A DNA stretch of 64,000 nucleotides from an uncultured Pontibacter sp. (GTDB lineage Bacteria > Bacteroidota > Bacteroidia > Cytophagales > Hymenobacteraceae). The notes under the pieces were generated by a model. It had not been told where the DNA came from. It saw only the letters and a program-made list of their open reading frames with translations, and did not search any database. Shown piece by piece: positions 54,511-62,382 of this stretch (its first letter is position 1; each line of letters begins with the position of its first letter). Location of the stretch: assembly GCF_947499215.1 (NCBI RefSeq), contig NZ_CANMNI010000003.1, forward strand, positions 248,001 to 312,000, written 5' to 3'. Made by a program: the position numbers and the translations under genes.

Positions 54511-55062
54511 ATGATCTTTACAGAAACCAAACTAAAAGGCGCTTACATCATCGACATCAAAAAGCTAGAGGATGAGCGTGGCTTTTTCGGCCGGGCCTAC
54601 TGCCAGCAGGAGTTTGAGCAGTATGGTTTAAACACCAATCTGGTGCAGGCCAATGTGAGCTATAACTACAAAAAAGGCACCCTGCGCGGCATGCATATGC
54701 AACTGGCCCCGCACGCCGAGACCAAACTCGTACGCTGCACCCGTGGCGCCATCTACGACGTGATCGTGGATCTGCGGCCGGACTCTGAAACGTATAAGCA
54801 GTGGATAGGCGTGGAGCTGACCGCTGACAACTACCGCATGCTCTATGTGCCGGAAGGCTTCGCACACGGCTACCTGACATTAGAGGACAACTCCGACGTG
54901 ATGTACCAAGTGACAGCCTTTTATGCGGCAGGAGCGGAGCGTGGCCACCGCTGGAACGATCCGGCTTTCAATATTCAGTGGCCAGTCGAGCCGCAGATTA
55001 TTTCGGAGAAAGACCAGAACCATCCTTTACTGGAAGCTATACCTGAGCAGTCAGCTTTGTAA
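54511..55062 (+). CDS. rfbC: dTDP-4-dehydrorhamnose 3,5-epimerase family protein
   Basis: A 183-residue cupin: GFFGRAYCQQEFEQYGLNTN, GTLRGMHMQLAPHAETKLVR with the general-base histidine region, RGAIYDVIVDLRPDSETYKQ and YVPEGFAHGYLTLEDNSDVM. This is the RfbC/RmlC fold. In this cluster its substrate is probably the CDP-4-keto-6-deoxyhexose made by RfbG rather than a dTDP sugar, because no rmlA, rmlB or rmlD is present. The symbol reflects family only. Confidence 0.9.
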   Translation: MIFTETKLKGAYIIDIKKLEDERGFFGRAYCQQEFEQYGLNTNLVQANVSYNYKKGTLRGMHMQLAPHAETKLVRCTRGAIYDVIVDLRPDSETYKQWIGVELTADNYRMLYVPEGFAHGYLTLEDNSDVMYQVTAFYAAGAERGHRWNDPAFNIQWPVEPQIISEKDQNHPLLEAIPEQSAL

Positions 55063-55098
55063 GCTCGACGAAGGTATAGCCTATTAAAAAGAAAGACT

Positions 55099-56445
55099 AT
55101 GATCATTATAGATACCGCATTAGCCAAACGAGAAGCCGAAGGCCGACCTGTCCGTGTGGGCATGGTAGGGGCTGGATTTATGGCCAAAGGCGTGGCACTG
55201 CAAATAAAGAATCACGTGCCGGGTATGGAACTGGTGGCGATCTCGAACCGCACCATCGAGCGTGCCCGCGAAGCTTACAACGAGGCAGGTATAGCCGAGG
55301 TGGAGGAAGTGGCCTCTGTAGAAGCCCTGCAGGAAAACATTCGCAACGGCAGGTATAGCATCACCAACGACCCGATGCTCCTATGCCGTGCCGAAGGGAT
55401 TGACGCTATACTGGAAGTAACTGGAGCTGTGGAATTTGGTGCACAAGTGGCTTTGGAGGCAATCCGGAATGGGAAGCACACCATTATGATGGATGCTGAG
55501 GTGGATGGAACAGTTGGTCCAATCCTGAAGGTGTATGCTGACAAGGCTGGAGTGGTGTTCACGAATGTGGACGGTGACCAGCCGGGCGTGATCATGAACT
55601 TGTACCGCTATGTGAAGTCCATTGGCATGAAGCCAGTGCTTTGTGGTAACATCAAAGGACTGCACGACCCCTACCGCAACCCAACAACACAGGAAGGCTT
55701 CGCTAAACGCTGGGGACAAAACCCGGCTATGGTAACTTCCTTTGCCGATGGCACCAAAATCTCTTTTGAGCAGGCCATCGTGGCCAACGGAACAGGTATG
55801 CGCGTTGCCAAACGGGGTATGCTGGGCCCCTACGCACCACAGGGAGCCAATATCAGGGAGTCGGTGAATCTGTTTCCGCTGGAAGAACTTACCAACGGTC
55901 CCGGCATCGTAGACTATGTAGTAGGTATAGCCGAGCCGGCTGGTGGCGTATTTGTACTCGCCACACAGGATAACCCGACGCAGCAGCACTACCTAAACTA
56001 CTACAAGATGGGAGAGGGGCCGCTGTACTGTTTCTATACCCCGTACCACCTATGCCACCTCGAAGTGCCGCTCACCGTTGCCAGAGCTGTGCTCTTCAAC
56101 GACGCTGCCCTCACACCGCTGGATCGTCCGTACGTGGAAGTGGTGACTGCCGCCAAAAAAGACTTGAAAGCCGGTGAGACCATCGATGGCATCGGCCACT
56201 ACATGACTTACGGCCTGTGCGAGAATGCCGACGTGACCGAGCGCGAGAATCTCCTGCCGATCGGTGTAGCCGAAGGCTGTGTGCTGAAGCGTGATATTCC
56301 CAAAGACCAAGTGCTGACCTACGACGATGTGATCTTGCCAGAGGGTCGGACAATCGATAAACTGCGCGAAGAACAGCGCCAGTATTTTGCCGCTGCCTTT
56401 GCTGAGGCAAATGAACAGGAACCGAACAAAACCGCGTTGGCCTAA
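55099..56445 (+). CDS. NAD(P)-dependent oxidoreductase with SAF domain
   Basis: A 448-residue protein. A Rossmann NAD(P) domain begins VRVGMVGAGFMAKGVALQI, followed by AILEVTGAVEFGAQVALEAI and FTNVDGDQPGVIMNLYRYVK. Near the C-terminus, CVLKRDIPKDQVLTYDDVIL looks like a SAF substrate-binding domain. It belongs to the homoserine-dehydrogenase-like NAD-binding group found in sugar clusters. Its role may be the reduction of the CDP-keto sugar after RfbG and the epimerase, or modification of a carboxylated precursor; neither can be told from sequence. It uses AGGTATA in three different codon frames. Confidence 0.85.
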   Translation: MIIIDTALAKREAEGRPVRVGMVGAGFMAKGVALQIKNHVPGMELVAISNRTIERAREAYNEAGIAEVEEVASVEALQENIRNGRYSITNDPMLLCRAEGIDAILEVTGAVEFGAQVALEAIRNGKHTIMMDAEVDGTVGPILKVYADKAGVVFTNVDGDQPGVIMNLYRYVKSIGMKPVLCGNIKGLHDPYRNPTTQEGFAKRWGQNPAMVTSFADGTKISFEQAIVANGTGMRVAKRGMLGPYAPQGANIRESVNLFPLEELTNGPGIVDYVVGIAEPAGGVFVLATQDNPTQQHYLNYYKMGEGPLYCFYTPYHLCHLEVPLTVARAVLFNDAALTPLDRPYVEVVTAAKKDLKAGETIDGIGHYMTYGLCENADVTERENLLPIGVAEGCVLKRDIPKDQVLTYDDVILPEGRTIDKLREEQRQYFAAAFAEANEQEPNKTALA

Positions 56446-56481
56446 GCTGGCTTCTGGTTTTATAACAGTACAGCAACAGGC

Positions 56482-56524
56482 AAAATCCCGTCTTGGTCAG
56501 GTATGGCCTAGACGGGATTTTAGC
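56482..56524 (+). terminator. Terminator after the SAF oxidoreductase gene
   Basis: AAAATCCCGTCT (56482-56493) pairs with AGACGGGATTTT (56510-56521): a 12-bp stem with inner GG/CC pairs. Confidence 0.93.
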
Positions 56525-56644
56525 TGATTGATATGCCCTCGCAAACAGGAGATAATTTTACACGTATCCTTTGGCAGAAAGCTATACCTCAAAACAAACA
56601 CGATCCAAGCTTATAACAATAGCATTGCTTTAACTCATCCTTTC

Positions 56645-57859
56645 ATGCGTATCCTTCAGGTTCACAATCACTATAAAATATCCGCTGGCGAAGACACCGT
56701 TTTCTATGCTGAGGCTGCATTGCTGGAAAGTCACGGTCATACAGTGGATAGGTTCACGCTCTCTAACGAGGATGTGAACTCGATTTCTGAGAAACTAGGT
56801 GCTGCGCTGGGAGTGGTTTATAACACTAAGAGCGCTCGCATGCTCAAAGCGAAGATCAAAGCTTTTCAGCCGGATATCATCCATGTGCACAACTTTTTTC
56901 CATTGATTTCGCCTGCCGTGTTTGATGTCGCCCATAAACTGGGTGTGCCCATTGTCATGACCCTGCACAATTACCGTCTGATCTGCCCGAGCGCATACCT
57001 GCATTACAACGGCCGCACCCACATGGAGAACGTGCATAAGACTTTTCCTATACAGGCCATCTTAGACAAAGCCTACCGCAACTCCATGTTCCAGACGGCT
57101 TCCGTTGTACTGGCTACCGGTGTGCATAAGCTTTTGGGTACTTGGCAGCACAAAGTGGACCGTTTCATCACGCTCACAAAAGGGGGCAGTGATTTGTTTT
57201 TCAACTCATCCCTCAAACCCAGACGAGAGCAGTTGGTTGTAAAACCAAACTTTACAGCTGACTTGGGTCTGAGTGAAGCCGAAAGAGGCGATCATTTTCT
57301 TTTTGTTGGCCGACTGTCCCCGGAGAAAGGTATAAGCACACTTCTAAAAGCGACTGAACTATACCCTTTCAAACTGAAAATAATAGGGGATGGCTCTATG
57401 AGAGCGGAAGTGGAGCAGCATGTTGCAAAATATCCAAATGTGGAGTATCTGGGCTATCAGAAGCTGGATAGGGTAGAACAGGAGCTTAAGACTGCTAAAG
57501 CACTCATATTCCCTTCTGAATGGATGGAAACCTTCGGCATGACCATCATTGAGGCCTTTTCGACCGGAACACCAGCCATAGCGGCCAAAATAGGCGGTGC
57601 GGAGCAACTAGTCGAAGACGGCGTTAACGGACTGCACTATACCCCCGGCAATGCCACCGAGCTGGCTGAGAAAGTGCAAATTTTAGCGGAAGACCCAGCA
57701 TTGGTCTCCAAAATGGGAGCTGCGGCCCGCCAAAGTTACGAAGCAAACTATACCCCAGAAGCAAACTACCGCATGCTCATCTCCATTTATGAGGATGTGA
57801 TCCGGGCCAAAAAGAAAAATGCCCCTACGACCGAAGTCGCAGAGGCGGGTTTATTATAG
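56645..57859 (+). CDS. GT4-type glycosyltransferase
   Basis: A 405-residue GT-B enzyme: MRILQVHNHYKISAGEDTVF at the N-terminus, IHVHNFFPLISPAVFDVAHK, LFVGRLSPEKGISTLLKATE and IIEAFSTGTPAIAAKIGGAE with the conserved acidic residue of the EX7E nucleotide-sugar site. It is a retaining transferase acting on a lipid-linked polysaccharide. The start at 56645 was chosen because the earlier frame from 56528 has no family-like start. It converges on the GT61 gene with almost no spacer. Confidence 0.93.
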   Translation: MRILQVHNHYKISAGEDTVFYAEAALLESHGHTVDRFTLSNEDVNSISEKLGAALGVVYNTKSARMLKAKIKAFQPDIIHVHNFFPLISPAVFDVAHKLGVPIVMTLHNYRLICPSAYLHYNGRTHMENVHKTFPIQAILDKAYRNSMFQTASVVLATGVHKLLGTWQHKVDRFITLTKGGSDLFFNSSLKPRREQLVVKPNFTADLGLSEAERGDHFLFVGRLSPEKGISTLLKATELYPFKLKIIGDGSMRAEVEQHVAKYPNVEYLGYQKLDRVEQELKTAKALIFPSEWMETFGMTIIEAFSTGTPAIAAKIGGAEQLVEDGVNGLHYTPGNATELAEKVQILAEDPALVSKMGAAARQSYEANYTPEANYRMLISIYEDVIRAKKKNAPTTEVAEAGLL

Positions 57860-57877
57860 CCTAAGGCAGACTTTCGC

Positions 57878-59119
57878 CTACACAGTTTCAACATTACTCG
57901 TCTTTTCTGAGCTTTTGCGCATTTTATCAAGTATCTCCACCACTTGGTCTGTCTCCACGAACAAGTGCTGTCGCTGCCCTTCAGTGGCATCATGCACTTT
58001 TTTATCACCTTTGCAGATGATGTAGTCGTAGTCCAAGTCAATCTTGGTGGCGATGTCATAGAATGGCTCTATCACAAAGCCCTCGTGGAAGATCTCAATG
58101 ATCTTGGTGCCGGGCTTGCAGAAGAACATACTGATCAGACCTGCTCCTGTGGCGGATACTACTACTTTGGCCTGCGAGAACATCCTGATTTTCTCCAAGA
58201 TGCTATACTTGCTCGAAACAATAGATTTGAATTTATAAGCCTCCAAAGCTTCCAGTAGCTCTTTTTCGTTTAGCACATTGCGTATGGCGGAGTCGCTTCT
58301 GCTGATGTACAGGTAGGGCGCTTTCTCCTCCATAGTAGGTTTTTCGTTCTGTACTAATGGCAGGAAAGAGTCACGGACGTATTGCCCCAACCAGCGTGGC
58401 ACCAAGGTATGGTTGCCGCGGGGAGCCGTAGAGGCTATGATCTTATCAGCGGTTAGGTGTTTGTACTCCACACCAGTAATAATCTTGTCAGCGGGTATTC
58501 CCAGCAGCTCGAGTGTCTCGGTTTGGTAGCTGTAGCGGGTGCTCGGCACTAGGAACCAGTCCACTTCGTCGTACAGGCCACTTTCACGGAGCAAGTGCAG
58601 TCGTGGCAATACATCTAAAAACCAGTGGCCGATGTTATTGAGGCCTGCACCACCTGTGAGCAAACTAAATACCGTGCCCTTGAAACGGGTAGGCGCCTGA
58701 AAATAGCTCTGATCAAAGATGTTGTTTTGTTCCGGGTCGGTCACTTTCCCGTCAGTCAAGCTTAGCGTGACATTCTCCACCACCCGGTTTAGCTGCGTCA
58801 CGATTGCCACACTACTCTCATTATCAGTGTATACGCGGCCGTTTGGCACTTCCACCACTAAGTAGTCCGTGGTAACGCTGCGCTTAGGCTTCCAATAATC
58901 GGAGCAGGCCTTGTAAAGCTCCTCGCTGATCTCGAGTGGCGTCACCAGATTGGGATAAATACTGTGAACCTTCACTTCTGCATTGTTGCAGGTGCGTCGG
59001 TCGTTCAGGTTGATGCGGTACACGCCGTTGGGCCTAAAGCGGGTGTTACGAGGAATGACTCTGCCGAGTATCTTTTTTAGGCGCTTAGTGGATTTATCGT
59101 AAAAAACCTTTGGTTTCAT
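57878..59119 (-). CDS. GT61-type (DUF563) glycosyltransferase
   Basis: A 413-residue enzyme with the DUF563 core: GGAGLNNIGHWFLDVLPRLH, VEYKHLTADKIIASTAP, YLYISRSDSAIRNVLNEKE and VVSATGAGLISMFFCKPGTK, ending IIEIFHEG. GT61 transferases add single sugars, such as xylose or GlcNAc, to existing glycans. It belongs to a minus-strand unit with the SGNH and MBOAT genes, read last. Confidence 0.9.
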   Translation of the reverse strand: MKPKVFYDKSTKRLKKILGRVIPRNTRFRPNGVYRINLNDRRTCNNAEVKVHSIYPNLVTPLEISEELYKACSDYWKPKRSVTTDYLVVEVPNGRVYTDNESSVAIVTQLNRVVENVTLSLTDGKVTDPEQNNIFDQSYFQAPTRFKGTVFSLLTGGAGLNNIGHWFLDVLPRLHLLRESGLYDEVDWFLVPSTRYSYQTETLELLGIPADKIITGVEYKHLTADKIIASTAPRGNHTLVPRWLGQYVRDSFLPLVQNEKPTMEEKAPYLYISRSDSAIRNVLNEKELLEALEAYKFKSIVSSKYSILEKIRMFSQAKVVVSATGAGLISMFFCKPGTKIIEIFHEGFVIEPFYDIATKIDLDYDYIICKGDKKVHDATEGQRQHLFVETDQVVEILDKMRKSSEKTSNVETV

Positions 59120-59178
59120 GCTTTGATTTTAGATTTAGAGCTATACGTTCATTTACCGGATAAGGCTGTGTTATACCA

Positions 59179-60291
59179 TCAATCTGTTTTTTTTACTAAG
59201 TGACGGGCATCTGACCTGTGTTCCGGTTGTTCGCCTTGCAAGTGCTGTGCCAACAGGCTTGCGGCAGCTTCCACCGCGATGTCGTTCCAATGTGCGTCAT
59301 CTGCAGGGTATAAGGGTTTTTTCTCTTTATGGTACAGATGCTCAAACACTTGCTGTGTGTTTACAACCTCAATATTCCGTTTCTGCAACTCGGCCATCAG
59401 GCGAGGCAGAAAATCCGGCTTTTTGCGGGATGGAAGTAGCTGGTGGTAGATGTTCTCTTTGTTAGGAATGGGCATAAAAACAAATGCGATGCCACGTTCG
59501 GACAGGGCTTGTTTGTAGCTCTCCAGCAAATCGGCTATGTAGTCTATCTCCTCGTCGCTGAAGTCGCGGTTGGCGTACTCACCTTCCATAAAAAACTCGT
59601 CTTGGAAGGCGATGTACTCCTTACGCCCGAATTTACGCTCGATGTTGGCCAGTGTGCGGCGGTAGAGAGCTAGTTTGGAAACGCGGTCTGCCGTCACGGC
59701 CAGCCACGTAAGCACCGGCGAAGCATTGATAACAGATCCTGTCCGGTCTCTGACCTTTGAGCCTATGCCGGTTGCTCCAACAGGCTGCAGTTCAGGTATA
59801 CGGCGCTCGATGCTCGAGACGATCACCACTTCCGGTGGACTCTCCTCAAAGCGCTTGGTGCCCAGAAACCTGTTTATGGTGGCCGGTGCGAAAGAGTATA
59901 CTTCCTTGCCCAGTTGGCGCTCCAGCACCTCTGCCAGCGTTTCCTCCTGCGATAGCTTGGCACCTGTAATATTTGAGTCCCCAATCAGGAGCACTTCCGC
60001 CTTGGTGTCGCGGTTGCGGTAACCATAGGGGTCGGTATACCACTCCACCAGCTTTTTCTCGGCATATTTAGTGTGTGGTGCCAATTCTCCCTCTTCCTCC
60101 ATTTTCATGTGCATGTTTGGGTAGAATGGGCCCGACATCACACGCATGGAATTCACAGAAATGGTTTCCCAAATCCTGAACGTAAAGAAATTCATGGGCA
60201 GCACAATGGCCTCAATAAGTGGCCATAGCACAAACGGGAGTACAAGCAGGGCCAGTTTTCGGAGTAATTTTTTCAAGTCTTTATTTTCCAT
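59179..60291 (-). CDS. SGNH-type O-acyl transferase/esterase, AlgX/AlgJ-like
   Basis: A 370-residue protein with an N-terminal membrane segment and SGNH motifs: VLLIGDSNITGAKLSQEETL (GDS with catalytic Ser), EVVIVSSIERRIP, and YPADDAHWNDIAVEAAASLL with the Asp-x-x-His dyad. These proteins work with MBOAT proteins to transfer acetyl groups to polysaccharide in the periplasm, as AlgX and AlgJ do in alginate acetylation. The gene is 12 bp downstream of the MBOAT gene. Confidence 0.85.
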   Translation of the reverse strand: MENKDLKKLLRKLALLVLPFVLWPLIEAIVLPMNFFTFRIWETISVNSMRVMSGPFYPNMHMKMEEEGELAPHTKYAEKKLVEWYTDPYGYRNRDTKAEVLLIGDSNITGAKLSQEETLAEVLERQLGKEVYSFAPATINRFLGTKRFEESPPEVVIVSSIERRIPELQPVGATGIGSKVRDRTGSVINASPVLTWLAVTADRVSKLALYRRTLANIERKFGRKEYIAFQDEFFMEGEYANRDFSDEEIDYIADLLESYKQALSERGIAFVFMPIPNKENIYHQLLPSRKKPDFLPRLMAELQKRNIEVVNTQQVFEHLYHKEKKPLYPADDAHWNDIAVEAAASLLAQHLQGEQPEHRSDARHLVKKTD

Positions 60292-60303
60292 CGTCTCCCA
60301 TAC

Positions 60304-61782
60304 CTAGAATTGGAAATAAATGAACTCCTGATGCCCAAACTGCCCGAACAGCAGCATGGTAATAATAGCCACATAGTAAAACGCCCAGCGCACTACCGCA
60401 GGCCTTCGGTTGATCAATTGCGACACGCTGCCATGGCGCTGTATGAGGTGAACCGTTTCCATGATCATGATGGAAATCACCGATACGGCAAACACTTTGA
60501 AGCCCTGATCCATGAACAGAATATGGTCAAGGTCAACGCCAGTAATCAACTGGCGGATGTTACCCAAGCCGGCAAAACTACTCTGTAGGATGTAAAAGGC
60601 CTCCCCAATGGAATTGGCCCTGAAAAAGACCCATGAAAATAGCACGAGTGCAAACACGCTCAGCACCTGTACCCACTTATAGAGCAGTGGCCTACTAGTC
60701 AGGCCCATGCTATCGGCTAGGGCATCGCGCTGTTTGGCGGTGACGATAGCAAACACTAGATAAAAGCCGTGCAGGGCACCCCACACGACAAAGGTCCAAT
60801 TGGCTCCGTGCCACAGACCGCTCACCAAAAAAGTAATGAAAAGATTGTAGTACCAGCGCCATTTCACTACCCGGTTACCGCCCAGCGGAATGTACAGGTA
60901 GTCCCGGAACCAAGAGGAGAGGGAAATGTGCCAGCGGCTCCAGAACTCCGATATGCTCTTGGAGAAGTAGGGTCTGCGGAAGTTTTCCATCAGTCGGAAG
61001 CCCATGACTTGCGCCGCCCCAATGGCAATGTCGGAGTAGCCCGAGAAGTCGCAGTAGATCTGGAAGGCAAAGAAAATCGTGGCGATAATGAGGGTGATGC
61101 CTTCGTAGTCGGTGGGGTTATTGTATACCTGATTCACCATCAGGGCCAAGTTGTCGGCGATCATGATTTTCTTGAAAAAGCCCCACCCCATGCGCCTAAG
61201 CCCACCTACTATGCGGTTGTAGCTGAACTCGTGGTAAGCTTTAAGCTGCCCCAACAGGTTGCCTGCGCGCTCTATGGGTCCTGCCACCAGCTGCGGGAAA
61301 AAAGTCACGAACAGCGCAAACACCCCAAAGTGCCGCTCCGGTTTGATGCGGCCATGGTATACGTCGATGGAGTAGCTCATGGTCTGGAAGGTATAGAACG
61401 AGATGCCCATAGGAAGCAGCAGTTCAAAGGCCGGCACGGCATAGCTCATGTTCAGTGCCCCTGCCACTTCGCGGGCGCTGTCGTTAAAAAAGTTGTAATA
61501 CTTGAACAGCCCTAAGATACTCAAGTTGGAGAGCAGTGAGATCCAGAGGAAAGGCTTGCGTTTCGCTTTGTCTTCGTCGCTATACTTACCCATGGCACGA
61601 CCACAGCCGTAGTCCACAATAGTTGAGAAAATAAGGATCAAGGTATAAGCCGGCTTCCAAGAGGCATAGAAATAATAGCTGGCCAGCAGCAGGATGAGCC
61701 ATCTGCGATTAGGAGGGGTTAAAAAGTAGAGGGTAACTACTACCGGGAAGAATATGAAGAATTCAGTAGAGTTAAATAACAT
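60304..61782 (-). CDS. MBOAT-family O-acyltransferase
   Basis: A 492-residue membrane protein of the AlgI/DltB type with many helices, LPMGISFYTFQTMSYSIDVY, FPQLVAGPIERAGNLLGQLK, DFSGYSDIAIGAAQVMGFRL and the conserved histidine in FLVSGLWHGANWTFVVWGAL. It moves acyl groups across the membrane for O-acetylation of the exopolysaccharide, together with the SGNH protein encoded 12 bp downstream. The three minus-strand genes form one operon. Confidence 0.95.
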   Translation of the reverse strand: MLFNSTEFFIFFPVVVTLYFLTPPNRRWLILLLASYYFYASWKPAYTLILIFSTIVDYGCGRAMGKYSDEDKAKRKPFLWISLLSNLSILGLFKYYNFFNDSAREVAGALNMSYAVPAFELLLPMGISFYTFQTMSYSIDVYHGRIKPERHFGVFALFVTFFPQLVAGPIERAGNLLGQLKAYHEFSYNRIVGGLRRMGWGFFKKIMIADNLALMVNQVYNNPTDYEGITLIIATIFFAFQIYCDFSGYSDIAIGAAQVMGFRLMENFRRPYFSKSISEFWSRWHISLSSWFRDYLYIPLGGNRVVKWRWYYNLFITFLVSGLWHGANWTFVVWGALHGFYLVFAIVTAKQRDALADSMGLTSRPLLYKWVQVLSVFALVLFSWVFFRANSIGEAFYILQSSFAGLGNIRQLITGVDLDHILFMDQGFKVFAVSVISIMIMETVHLIQRHGSVSQLINRRPAVVRWAFYYVAIITMLLFGQFGHQEFIYFQF

Positions 61783-62382
61783 ACATTGATACTGTTAGGG
61801 GTGTGTGAGAACAGTATTTTCTCATGCCGTGTAGCTGCTCACCAAGTATCGTGGAATACAGGGAGAGAAAACAGAAAGCTTACTTCTCTATTATATTACC
61901 AGTCAGTCCAAAAGGTTTAGGAATCCGGTATATATTTTTCTGACTGTATAGTAAAGGCGTAATAATTGTGCAGGATTCTATACGGTGGGCAAAGTAAATA
62001 GCTGTTGCAAAAGACGTTTTTTTCAGTCTAAATTGGGTAGGCGCCTTGAAAGCAGGTATAGCTGAGGCGATGCTGTGTTATCTCTAATCAAGTGCTGGCT
62101 CATCTGGACATTGTTCCAACCGTAACAACCCCCTCCCGCAACGAGTCTTCTTTTGTATTATTTATTGCCTCCTACAGCCGAACCTCTCTGTCTTAACGGC
62201 GTAATATTATTGTACTCTAATACAACAGTTAATCTATACTCCTCGTAAAGGACAGGCGATGTTGCGAACTAGTATTTTGCTTAGAACAGCGGCTGTTCAG
62301 CTCTGAATTATACCACAAAACAACCCGACACTAATTGACGAGCATCAGCAAAATGCCGTGATACAGATATTTTTAAGCCTAT
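61783..62382. other. Spacer between divergent MBOAT and LamG genes
   Basis: About 600 bp without a convincing gene. It should hold promoters for both divergent units, but no good TAnnTTTG with partner was found. A copy of AGGTATA lies at 62054-62060. Confidence 0.45.

Noticed and set aside
60769-61515. A 248-residue plus-strand frame inside the MBOAT gene
   Set aside because: Antisense shadow; the MBOAT frame on the other strand is clearly the real gene.
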